From Treponema sp. (GTDB lineage: Bacteria; Spirochaetota; Spirochaetia; Treponematales; Treponemataceae): 64,000 nt of DNA. Shown here piece after piece: positions 17,658 through 24,396 of this stretch. A program made the position numbers and the translations under genes. Within the stretch, counting starts at the first letter, position 1. Each line of letters starts with the position of its first letter. The stretch covers positions 1-64,000 of the forward strand of contig JAFZLA010000082.1 in assembly GCA_017551705.1 (NCBI GenBank), read 5' to 3'. A model generated the notes under the pieces. The model was not told the origin of the DNA. It made no database searches and saw nothing but the letters and a program-made list of their open reading frames with translations.

Positions 17658-18694
17658 ACGATAATATTCAAGGCCAAAATGTTTCGGCAAAACCCGAAAC
17701 TGCCGCAAGCCCAAAATCGCAGCCGGCCTCGCCGCTCATTTTGCGCGCGGAAAACTTGTACAAAAGCTTTGACTTGGAAGCGGGCTTTTTTGCAAAGAAA
17801 GGCCAGCTGGTTTACGCCGTCAACGACATTTCGTTTGACTTGCGTCGTGGAGAGACGCTTGGAATTGTGGGCGAGTCCGGCTGCGGAAAGTCCACTGCCG
17901 CCCGCATGCTAGTGCGCATGTACAAGCCCACAAGCGGCCGCGTTTTGTATTATCCGACTCAGGACACCGTTCCCCCGCAAAACATTTTTGAATACAACAA
18001 AAAGGCGCTGGACGAATACCGCCGCAAAGTAAAATACGTTTTCCAAGACCCCGCGCGCTCGCTCAATCCGCGAATGAGCGCCTTTGGAGTTTTGACAGAC
18101 GCCTTTAGGCGCTCGCCGCAAAAGCCCGGCAAAGAAGAGCTCCGCGCGCTTGCCGAAAAAACATTTTTGGAAGTAGGACTTTCCGCCCGCCACTTGGAAA
18201 AGCGGCCCTCGGAATTTTCTGGCGGCCAGCGCCAGCGCGTTTCAATCGCCCGCGCCCTGATAATGAACCCCGAGCTTTTGATTTGCGACGAAGTTGTCAG
18301 CGCGCTGGACGTTTCAATTCAGGGGCAGATACTAAACTTGCTGCAAGACTTGCGCGCCTCAAAAAATCTTTCGTTCATTTTTATCACCCACGACCTAAAA
18401 GTGGCGGGCTGGTTTTGCGACAAAATCGCTGTGATGTATCGCGGCGTGATGGTCGAAGAAGCCCCCGCCGCCACTCTCTTTAAGAACGCCCGCCACCCCT
18501 ACACAAAAATCTTGTTCGACGGCGCGCAGGGCAAGGCCCAAGCTTCCAACGTGGAAGTAAAGACCACCCTTACCAAAGAGACCGGCTGCCCCTTTGCCCA
18601 CCGCTGCCCCCACGCCAAATCCGAATGCTTTGCCGCGCTTCCGCCGTTAAGGGACGTGGCCGAAGGGCACAGGGTTAGGTGCTTTTTTTGCTGA
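17654..18694 (+). CDS. Oligopeptide-type ABC transporter ATPase 2 (OppF/DppF-like)
   Basis: The protein has 346 residues from the ATG at 17654, which overlaps the preceding stop as ATGA and follows GGGAGGCGG. Walker A is GESGCGKST near residue 75, the signature FSGGQRQRVSIARAL is near 189, Walker B is LLICDEVVSALDV, and the oligo_HPY tail is CPFAHRCPHAKSEC. It pairs with the fused ATPase to energise the permease. No substrate-binding protein lies in this operon; one is found at 44408. Confidence 0.95.
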   Translation: MNDNIQGQNVSAKPETAASPKSQPASPLILRAENLYKSFDLEAGFFAKKGQLVYAVNDISFDLRRGETLGIVGESGCGKSTAARMLVRMYKPTSGRVLYYPTQDTVPPQNIFEYNKKALDEYRRKVKYVFQDPARSLNPRMSAFGVLTDAFRRSPQKPGKEELRALAEKTFLEVGLSARHLEKRPSEFSGGQRQRVSIARALIMNPELLICDEVVSALDVSIQGQILNLLQDLRASKNLSFIFITHDLKVAGWFCDKIAVMYRGVMVEEAPAATLFKNARHPYTKILFDGAQGKAQASNVEVKTTLTKETGCPFAHRCPHAKSECFAALPPLRDVAEGHRVRCFFC

Positions 18695-18712
18695 ATGAAT
18701 TTATGAGATTTT

Positions 18713-19048
18713 TTATATCTTGTCGAACATTTCAACAAGCGCGTCTTTTGTTTTTTGGGGAAGGGAATCTATTTTGTTTACCAGCTTTCGGTAAAAGAAG
18801 AATTTTTTAAAATCGTCGGAAAACTCTGCGTCGCCAGCAGTTCCTACGGACTTTCCTCCTGAAACTAGGTATTCTACGCTTACATTTAGAAATTTCGCTA
18901 TGCGGACGGCTGTGTCTGCCAAAGGAACGCCGCCGTTTTTGATGCCTTTTCCGATATTAGAAACGTCAAAGCCTGCCGCTGCGGCCAAGTCCTTGCGCTC
19001 TTTGTTCTGATATTCCAACTCCGAATCAACAGTTTCCCAAAAATTCAT
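18713..19048 (-). CDS. XRE-family phage-repressor-like regulator
   Basis: The protein has 111 residues. The N-terminal helix-turn-helix includes ERKDLAAAAGFDVSNIGKGI and the NVSVEYLVSGG boundary typical of small CI-like repressors. The C-terminal 45 residues are helical and may dimerise. It is divergent from the TM2 gene. Three copies of a TTCCCAAAATT-type sequence lie within its first codons and in the shared promoter region, as expected for an autoregulated repressor. A possible -10 (TAAAAT, 19060-19055) would start the transcript at the ATG. Confidence 0.88.
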   Translation of the reverse strand: MNFWETVDSELEYQNKERKDLAAAAGFDVSNIGKGIKNGGVPLADTAVRIAKFLNVSVEYLVSGGKSVGTAGDAEFSDDFKKFFFYRKLVNKIDSLPQKTKDALVEMFDKI

Positions 19049-19140
19049 TGTCTAATTTTATGAGAATTTTCCATTTTTAGCAGAATATTGTTGAAAAGTT
19101 CCCAATTTAGCATTATAATTATGGAAAGTTTCCCAAAATT
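19031..19140. promoter_or_regulatory. Promoter with three operator-like repeats
   Basis: TTGAAA (19091-19096), 17 bases, TATAAT (19114-19119) is a strong plus-strand promoter for the AT-rich island. Related repeats AGTTTCCCAAAAATT (19031-19045), AAGTTCCCAATTT (19096-19108, inside the spacer) and AAAGTTTCCCAAAATT (19125-19140) surround it. The likely binder is the adjacent XRE protein (inference). Confidence 0.65.
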
Positions 19141-19182
19141 AAGACGATTTAATGGGAGATTATCAAAATTTAGGAGAAAAAT

Positions 19183-19542
19183 ATGTTTTGTAAGCATTGC
19201 GGAAAAGAAATTGGAGAAGACGTGAAATTTTGTCCTTCGTGTGGAAAGGAACAAAATCCAAGCGGTGAATCGCAAAAGACTGCGGTTGATAAAACTCAAT
19301 CAAACGAGAATGTTTCGCCTAAGAGCAGAACTATAGCTGCCTTGCTGGCATTTTTTCTTGGCGGTCTTGGAATCCATAGATTTTATGTGGGTAAAGCAGG
19401 CACAGGCATTCTCCAGATTCTTTTAACTTGTTGCTTTGGCTTGGGCTGCATTTGGGCGCTTGTTGACTTGGTTGTTATTCTTTGTGGAAATTTCCGCGAC
19501 AGCGACAATAAGTTGCTTTTGGATTGGGACGCAAAGTATTGA
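19183..19542 (+). CDS. Zinc-ribbon TM2-domain membrane protein
   Basis: The protein has 119 residues. An N-terminal zinc ribbon (CKHCGKEIGEDVKFCPSCG) is followed by a polar linker and a TM2 domain from about residue 48. The TM2 domain shows AALLAFFLGGLGIHRFYVGK, then a second helix with LGCIWALVDLVVIL. TM2 proteins are small, widespread two-helix membrane proteins of unclear role. TAGGAG lies upstream of the ATG. The gene heads the AT-rich run behind the repeat-flanked promoter. Confidence 0.9.
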   Translation: MFCKHCGKEIGEDVKFCPSCGKEQNPSGESQKTAVDKTQSNENVSPKSRTIAALLAFFLGGLGIHRFYVGKAGTGILQILLTCCFGLGCIWALVDLVVILCGNFRDSDNKLLLDWDAKY

Positions 19543-19556
19543 GGAGAGTGAAGGGT

Positions 19557-20735
19557 ATGAAAAAGATTATTGCTTTATTTTTTTTATTGTTTATTGGTTC
19601 GGCATTTCTTTTTGCGGAAGATGCTCCTATTAAAAGCGGAGGCTGGCGATGGGACGAAGGAGTGAATCTCAACGGCAAAGTCTTTTATGATGTAGCTGAA
19701 TCTTATAGGGAACAAGACGGATGGGTGAACATTAAAGGATATGGTAAATTACATTTTTGGCTTTATGACACATATACTTACTGGAATGGTGATGCTAAAG
19801 TATTTGTTGATCAGTGTCTCCCTGCATGGATTGAATCTATGGGATATGTGATAGATTTTGACTATATTAAACGGTTTAAACCAAACGAAAGATTGGCTTC
19901 TTCCATAAAAACATTGATGTCACAAAAGGGGTGCGATATAGCAGTTACTTTTCTTGTAGGTGACAGGCCTGATTATCCTCATGTTCACATAAATTATTAC
20001 GATAGGGAAAATACTTCATATTGGACTGAAATTATACCGTTGTGCTCAACTGAACTTTTTGTATATGCAATTCAAGATATTGCTGCTCGAACGGCTTGCG
20101 TTGGTCAATATTCGTCAACGCAGTCTGGCGGCAATGTGCATGAAGATCCCCATGATTACTATACGGCTCAAACGATGGCATACAGGTTAAAGCAAGAGTC
20201 TGGAAATATGACACGTACTTCAACATTTTATGGTATTTGCTTTGATTACGCGCAGTTCGCATTTGATTATATAAATAAATATCTAAGTTTTTTCAAAAGC
20301 CAAGGGTTGTATGAGGAGCAGTTTTGGATTGTGGGTAATCACGACAATTCTAGCGAAATAACGCTTCAGTATCCAGGTGATGAAAACAATTATAATGCAG
20401 TACAGAATGGTGTTTATGTAATAATTCCAAACAACAGTGTGCGTAATGTAAAAAGTCACGACGGAGCGACCGATCATGCTTGGTTGTGGATTGAGCGTTT
20501 GGATGGTGTTTGGTTTTGGATTGATCCTACATGGACTGATAATGTCGGATATCCTGTTTACGGATATATAAAAAACGGCAAGGAAATTCAGTGTCGTCCG
20601 TTTGAAGAATTTTGCGTCAAATATCCAAACAGTTTGAAAAAACTTCCTCTTCCGCCTCCTTGTGGTAAAAAAAAGATGGCAAGCAAAACTGCAAATTCCA
20701 AAAATCGCAAAGAAACAATTGATGACGCAAAATAA
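19557..20735 (+). CDS. Secreted transglutaminase-like cysteine enzyme, short paralogue
   Basis: The protein has 392 residues from ATG 19557 with a signal peptide (cleavage near FLFA-ED). Residues about 24-165 are an unrecognised domain absent from the paralogue at 21932. Residues about 170-365 are transglutaminase-like. The triad candidates are C228 in YGICFDYAQ, H307 in DHAWLW and D323 in WIDPTW. The domain is closely similar to the 21932 product (same blocks GQYS, DPHDYYT, ESGNMTRTSTFYG, WTDN-GYP-YGYI). It stops soon after the linker SKNRKETIDDAK, where the paralogue continues into a barrel. It may be an amidase, protease or cross-linking enzyme. Confidence 0.82.
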   Translation: MKKIIALFFLLFIGSAFLFAEDAPIKSGGWRWDEGVNLNGKVFYDVAESYREQDGWVNIKGYGKLHFWLYDTYTYWNGDAKVFVDQCLPAWIESMGYVIDFDYIKRFKPNERLASSIKTLMSQKGCDIAVTFLVGDRPDYPHVHINYYDRENTSYWTEIIPLCSTELFVYAIQDIAARTACVGQYSSTQSGGNVHEDPHDYYTAQTMAYRLKQESGNMTRTSTFYGICFDYAQFAFDYINKYLSFFKSQGLYEEQFWIVGNHDNSSEITLQYPGDENNYNAVQNGVYVIIPNNSVRNVKSHDGATDHAWLWIERLDGVWFWIDPTWTDNVGYPVYGYIKNGKEIQCRPFEEFCVKYPNSLKKLPLPPPCGKKKMASKTANSKNRKETIDDAK

Positions 20736-20834
20736 TTTTGTAAAAGATGGTGCTGCGGTCAAAGTTGAAACCGATGGATAAAGTTTTTATGAAAAAAAAA
20801 GAAAATTGAGAGTCTGTTTTGGAGGTGTGAAAAT

Positions 20835-21125
20835 ATGGGTAAAACAATAGCATGGCGTGCGTTCAGCAAGTTTTTGCATGATAAAGGATATTCAGATGTA
20901 ACAAAAAGAGGCAATCCTAGCACAACATATGACTATCCATCACGGATAAATAGAATTTGCGAAAGGGAGAAGTTTTCCAATTGGGACGATTTTGGAGAGC
21001 ATATTTTTGAAATCTTTGAAAAGTATAGTCCTAATGGTGCAGAAGCAGAATATGGAAATCAAAGCAATGGGAGTAATTTAAAGGCGCTTGAACTGTTTAA
21101 GGACTTTTATGACAGCCTGAACTAA
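20835..21125 (+). CDS. Small protein, paralogue of the following gene
   Basis: The protein has 96 residues and is not recognised. GGAGGTG precedes the ATG. It is predicted mostly helical and polar, with no signal peptide. It contains TTYDYPSRINRICEREKFSN and a C-terminal NLKALELFKDFYDSL. The pattern of a DY segment, an IFEIFEKY-type helix and a Leu-x-x-Leu/Glu-x-Phe-Lys tail is shared with the 95-residue protein at 21211. It might be an immunity or antitoxin-like partner of the secreted enzymes, but there is no direct evidence. Confidence 0.7.
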   Translation: MGKTIAWRAFSKFLHDKGYSDVTKRGNPSTTYDYPSRINRICEREKFSNWDDFGEHIFEIFEKYSPNGAEAEYGNQSNGSNLKALELFKDFYDSLN

Positions 21126-21210
21126 AAAAAATAACTTTAAGTTTTCTTAGGCGGTTGTGAAAAAGAATAAAATGTTTCTTGGATGAATTTTTAATTAAGG
21201 TGAGTAAGCT

Positions 21211-21498
21211 ATGGATTTATTGAGCCGGTATCATTTATATCTATATGCGCTGGGATATAAGATTGATTCTGTAAACGACAAACACTGTTCAATCACAGAT
21301 TATGTTAATGCTGTTCACGAAGTGGCAAGTCTTGAGAGTGTGACAGTGGAAGAACTTGCAGATAATATTGACTTTGTTTTTGATTTATATAAAAAGGGCG
21401 GCGAGAAAAACTATTTGTTGTCGCAAAATAATAACGGCAGAACTTTGAATGGTTTGGAACATTTTAAGGAATTTATTTTGCTTTGCAATAAAAGATAA
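21211..21498 (+). CDS. Small protein, divergent paralogue of 20835
   Basis: The protein has 95 residues and is not recognised. It aligns along its length with the preceding gene: SITDYVNAVHEV against TTYDYPSRINRI, DNIDFVFDLYKKGG against EHIFEIFEKYSPNG, and LNGLEHFKEFIL against LKALELFKDFYD. Identity is low, so this is an old duplication. It is cytoplasmic by sequence. A GGTGAG lies about seven bases upstream of the ATG at 21211. It sits between two secreted transglutaminase-like genes. Confidence 0.7.
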   Translation: MDLLSRYHLYLYALGYKIDSVNDKHCSITDYVNAVHEVASLESVTVEELADNIDFVFDLYKKGGEKNYLLSQNNNGRTLNGLEHFKEFILLCNKR

Positions 21499-21512
21499 TA
21501 GGAGTGTGTGAA

Positions 21513-21929
21513 ATGAAAAAGAGAATTGTATTTTTATTGTTGTTGGCGGCGGGCGTTGTTTGTAACGCGCAACAAATGAAATTTTATTCAGATTATAATA
21601 ATGGGTATCAAGGCTGGGCAGGTGCAGTATATGATTCTTCTAAATCATCAGATTATGAACCTTTATGCGATTTCACACGATGGCATGCTGAGGAATTTGC
21701 AAAAAAATATAATACAGATTGTTATAAAATTAATAAACTGACGAATGAACATAGTTTTCTTATGTGGTCTGCGCTTAATGAGTATAATTACAAAATTGGT
21801 GAGGTGTATGGTGTTATTATATGCACTTACTATGGCGGTAGATATTTGTATGCACATCTTTGTGTCAATATTGTAAGCAGTGATAGAGTCAAGTGGGTTG
21901 GATATCAGTATTCTTCCATTTATAAATAA
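21513..21929 (+). CDS. Small secreted protein of unknown function
   Basis: The protein has 138 residues from ATG 21513 with AGGAG at 21500-21504; a GTG at 21504 is a weaker alternative. A clear signal peptide (RIVFLLLLAAGVVCNA-QQ) is present. The mature part of about 118 residues is rich in Tyr and Trp and ends VKWVGYQYSSIYK. Its layout (a WHAEEF segment, a helix, then IICTYYGGRYLYAHLCVNIV) loosely resembles the N-terminal domain of the 19557 protein (VTFLVGDRPDYPHVHINYY). That homology is only suspected. It is followed after two bases by the barrel-bearing paralogue. Confidence 0.7.
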   Translation: MKKRIVFLLLLAAGVVCNAQQMKFYSDYNNGYQGWAGAVYDSSKSSDYEPLCDFTRWHAEEFAKKYNTDCYKINKLTNEHSFLMWSALNEYNYKIGEVYGVIICTYYGGRYLYAHLCVNIVSSDRVKWVGYQYSSIYK

Positions 21930-21931
21930 AA

Positions 21932-23209
21932 ATGAAACGAAATTTGCAAAAAAAATATGTTTTCATAGTTTGCCTTGTCCTTTTCATCCCATCCGCCCAA
22001 CTCTTCCCCGACTCCTTTACCAACGCAATCCAAGACCTGGCAGTTAGAACGGCTTGCATAGGACAGTATTCCGCGACGGAGGCTGGCGGCGGTTGGTATG
22101 ACGACCCGCATGACTATTACACGCCAAAGATGATTGCAGTCCGTTTGTCCAAAGAGTCAGGCAACATGACGCGAACTTCAACATTTTATGGAGTATGCTT
22201 CGATTACGCCCAGTTTGCGTGGAACTATGTTGAGCAAAACAAAAGTTGGTATAAGAGCCAAGGTTTGTATGAGGGACAGTTTTGGATTGCTGGCGTTGAT
22301 AGAAATTCAAAAGAGATAACTCTCTGCTATCCTGGAAGCGCAAATAACTACACTGCAATTCAGAACGGCGTATATGTAAAAATTCCGGACGCTGGCGGAA
22401 AACGCTATGTTCATGCCCACGGAGATGCGACTAGTCACGCTTGGCTTTGGCTTGAGAGTTCTGACGGCGTTTGGTTTTGGGTTGATCCAACATGGACGGA
22501 CAATCTTGGATATCCTATTTACGGCTATATTGTGGATGGTGAGGAAGTGCAGTGCAGGCCAGATAGTGATTATTGCGTCACTTCTCCAAGCTCTCTGCAG
22601 CAGCTTCCTTTGCCGCCCGCGTACGGACAAAAGAAGTCTCCAAGTCCGACCTCCAATTCCACAAACCGTGAAAAGACAATTAAGGACGCTGGGGCTGATT
22701 GGACTGATGTTGTTGTAGGCGCTATAACAAAAAATCTTGTTGACTATTCAAATCCTGATAACTATGGCTCGCATGGGGGGCTATTTGTTTCCGTGGGAGT
22801 TCCGTTTACAGCCTTTGCTGGAGAGTCAACATTCATTGACAAAGTTTCCTTTGGTCTTGGAGTAGGCGGTATGATTGGAAGAACTGTTGGCTCCGTAGAG
22901 TTAGATTACCTTAGAAATTGCCAAGGCGTTAACAATTTGCATGGCTGTATTATGAACATAAATTTTGGCCGACGTTTTTGCGACAGGATTGGGTTCTATT
23001 TAGGAGCGGGAGGCGGCGTTCGCTTTGACTTTACAAACAAAGATGACAAACCGCGCGACACAAAAGGATTGGTAAATTCCGGTTGTTTTGCTTTTAAAGT
23101 TGACGCTGGCCTTATGTTTATTTTCGCGCCAGTTTTTGTAAAGACAGAAATTTCTTACGATAACGTCACAGGTTGGGGCGTTGGCTTTGGTTTGGGAATT
23201 GGATTATAA
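21932..23209 (+). CDS. Transglutaminase-like protein with C-terminal outer-membrane-barrel-like domain
   Basis: The protein has 425 residues with a signal peptide at about 1-26. The transglutaminase-like domain has C89 in YGVCFDYAQ, H169 in SHAWLW and D185 in WVDPTW. After a linker (about 233-252), residues 260-425 alternate Gly and aromatics (GGLFVSVGVPFTAFAG, SFGLGVGGMIGRTVG, FYLGAGGGVRFDF, GWGVGFGLGIGL), as in small outer-membrane barrels. This suggests an enzyme anchored at the outer membrane. There is no Shine-Dalgarno and the ATG lies two bases after the previous stop, so translation is probably coupled. Confidence 0.82.
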   Translation: MKRNLQKKYVFIVCLVLFIPSAQLFPDSFTNAIQDLAVRTACIGQYSATEAGGGWYDDPHDYYTPKMIAVRLSKESGNMTRTSTFYGVCFDYAQFAWNYVEQNKSWYKSQGLYEGQFWIAGVDRNSKEITLCYPGSANNYTAIQNGVYVKIPDAGGKRYVHAHGDATSHAWLWLESSDGVWFWVDPTWTDNLGYPIYGYIVDGEEVQCRPDSDYCVTSPSSLQQLPLPPAYGQKKSPSPTSNSTNREKTIKDAGADWTDVVVGAITKNLVDYSNPDNYGSHGGLFVSVGVPFTAFAGESTFIDKVSFGLGVGGMIGRTVGSVELDYLRNCQGVNNLHGCIMNINFGRRFCDRIGFYLGAGGGVRFDFTNKDDKPRDTKGLVNSGCFAFKVDAGLMFIFAPVFVKTEISYDNVTGWGVGFGLGIGL

Positions 23210-23399
23210 GCCTTTCTGCATCGTCCGGCTGCTGGAGTAGACTTGGTTTGCGATTCGCGGTTTTAATGCGTTTTGATACAAGTGAATAGTTTCTTGCTCG
23301 CGTTTGCGCAAAAATAATTTCATTTTTTTCCAAAAACACGCGCAATTTTTGATAAAAATGTATACCTTATAGTTATATAATCCTTATTCGTGCGGAGGG
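23210..23399. other. AT-rich gap without a gene
   Basis: No open frame of note. The stretch 23335-23385 is very AT-rich and contains TTGATA (23349) and TATAAT (23376) at an unfavourable 21-base spacing. Nothing else is recognised before the hairpin cluster. Confidence 0.4.
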
Positions 23400-23521
23400 T
23401 TCAATACCCCGACGCTCTGCGTCGAAAGAGGGTATTGAAGCCGACTGCGATACCTTGAGAGAAAGAACGATACCCCGCTGCTTGCGGCGGGGTTCGTTCA
23501 TTGCTCGCGACTGGTGTCGCG
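23400..23521. repeat. Cluster of three strong hairpins (REP/BIME-like element)
   Basis: First hairpin: outer arms TTCAATACCC (23400-23409) and GGGTATTGAA (23430-23439), inner arms CGACGC/GCGTCG (23410-23415, 23419-23424). Second: 23465-23499, GAACGA plus ACCCCGC pairing with GCGGGGT plus TCGTTC, with a short TT-centred loop. Third: CGCGAC (23506-23511) and GTCGCG (23516-23521). GC-rich hairpins in an AT-rich gap suggest a repeated palindromic unit, not a terminator, since no T-run follows. Confidence 0.65.
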
Positions 23522-23530
23522 GCAGGATTG

Positions 23531-23580
23531 TTTGCCTTGACTTTTGGCAAAAACTAATATATTTTTTTAAGGCAAGGAGG
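23531..23580 (+). promoter_or_regulatory. Palindrome and strong ribosome binding site upstream of the antitoxin-like gene
   Basis: TTTGCC (23531-23536) and GGCAAA (23546-23551) form an inverted repeat around a TTGACT (23537-23542) -35-like box. AAGGAGG at 23574-23580 is a full Shine-Dalgarno. Autoregulation through the palindrome would fit a toxin-antitoxin operon, but the -10 is unclear. Confidence 0.4.
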
Positions 23581-23587
23581 CTGGTCC

Positions 23588-23791
23588 ATGGCAATGCCGA
23601 TTAGAGAAACGCCCATTTTGTTTGGCGAAGACGCGCGTCGTTTTGAAGAAAAAATGCGCAACGCAAAATGCACTCTTACTCAAAAAGAAAGAGACGAGAT
23701 GATGGCCAGCTACAGGGCTGTCTTGGCTTGTCTTGAACGCGGCGAAGCGTCAAGAAAGGCAAGGCTTGCGAAAAAGGCGGCAAATGTCTAA
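23588..23791 (+). CDS. Antitoxin-like small protein partnering a GNAT acetyltransferase
   Basis: The protein has 67 residues. It begins AMPIRETPILFGEDARRFEEKM, then a helix with TLTQKERDEMMASYRAVLA and a very basic tail (SRKARLAKKAANV). It is not the DUF1778 ribbon-helix-helix protein usually seen beside GNAT toxins. The size, strong ribosome binding site and eight-base overlap with the acetyltransferase gene make an antitoxin role likely by context. The basic tail could bind nucleic acid. Confidence 0.65.
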   Translation: MAMPIRETPILFGEDARRFEEKMRNAKCTLTQKERDEMMASYRAVLACLERGEASRKARLAKKAANV

Positions 23792-24347
23792 GATGATTTC
23801 TGAGTCTGAATTCTTTAGGGATTATGAAATTCAAAAGCTCGATGACGATGTTTCTGTATCAGGCTTTGATTGCGGCGACGCAGACTTGAACGATTTTATC
23901 AAGCGCGAGGCTCATTTTTACAGAACTCAGCTTTTGGCCATGCCCTATGTTCTGACCGAAAAAGACAAAATCGACAGAATATTGGCGTATTTCACGTTGG
24001 CCAATGACAAAATTTCTGTCACGGATTTTCCGTCAAACAGCCAGTTCAATAAATTCAAAAAGGAAAACTTCAACAAAGAAAAGCATTTGCGCAGTTATCC
24101 GTCCGTAAAAATTGGCCGTCTTGCGATTAGCAAAGATTTGCAGGGGCAGGGAATCGGAACCCACATTTTGCGCTTTATAAAGATTTACTTTGCTTCCGAC
24201 AACAAGACAGGCTGTCGTTTTGTCACTTTGGACGCTTATCGCGGCGCCACTGAATTTTACAAGCGCAATGACTTTGACTTCCTTCAGAAAGAAGACAAAA
24301 ATCCCACTCAATTAATGTATTTTGACCTTATGAGTGTCGCTGCGTAA
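23784..24347 (+). CDS. GNAT-family acetyltransferase, toxin-like
   Basis: The protein has 187 residues from ATG 23784 (23793 is also possible). It carries the FDCGDADLNDFIKREA opening and the Tyr-Val-Leu strand typical of TacT/AtaT-type GNAT toxins, and the acetyl-CoA loop KDLQGQGIGTHIL. A later strand reads RFVTLDAYRGATEFYKRNDF. Members of this group acetylate aminoacyl-tRNAs and stop translation. Toxicity here is inferred from the motif and from the small overlapping upstream gene. It could also be an ordinary GNAT enzyme. Confidence 0.78.
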   Translation: MSKMISESEFFRDYEIQKLDDDVSVSGFDCGDADLNDFIKREAHFYRTQLLAMPYVLTEKDKIDRILAYFTLANDKISVTDFPSNSQFNKFKKENFNKEKHLRSYPSVKIGRLAISKDLQGQGIGTHILRFIKIYFASDNKTGCRFVTLDAYRGATEFYKRNDFDFLQKEDKNPTQLMYFDLMSVAA

Positions 24348-24359
24348 ATCCCCCTTGTC

Positions 24360-24388
24360 TTGCCATAATCCCCCCGATTCGCTATAAT
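24360..24388 (+). promoter_or_regulatory. Promoter of the PfkB gene, leaderless geometry
   Basis: TTGCCA (24360-24365), 17 bases, TATAAT (24383-24388). The predicted +1 is about 24395, two bases before the GTG start at 24397, and there is no ribosome binding site. Confidence 0.75.
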
Positions 24389-24396
24389 AGAAAATT

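Noticed and set aside
23391-23412. T-arm-like GGGTTCAATACCC suggesting a tRNA
   Set aside because: No acceptor, D or anticodon arms can be formed around it, and the bases pair better in the long hairpin 23400-23439.
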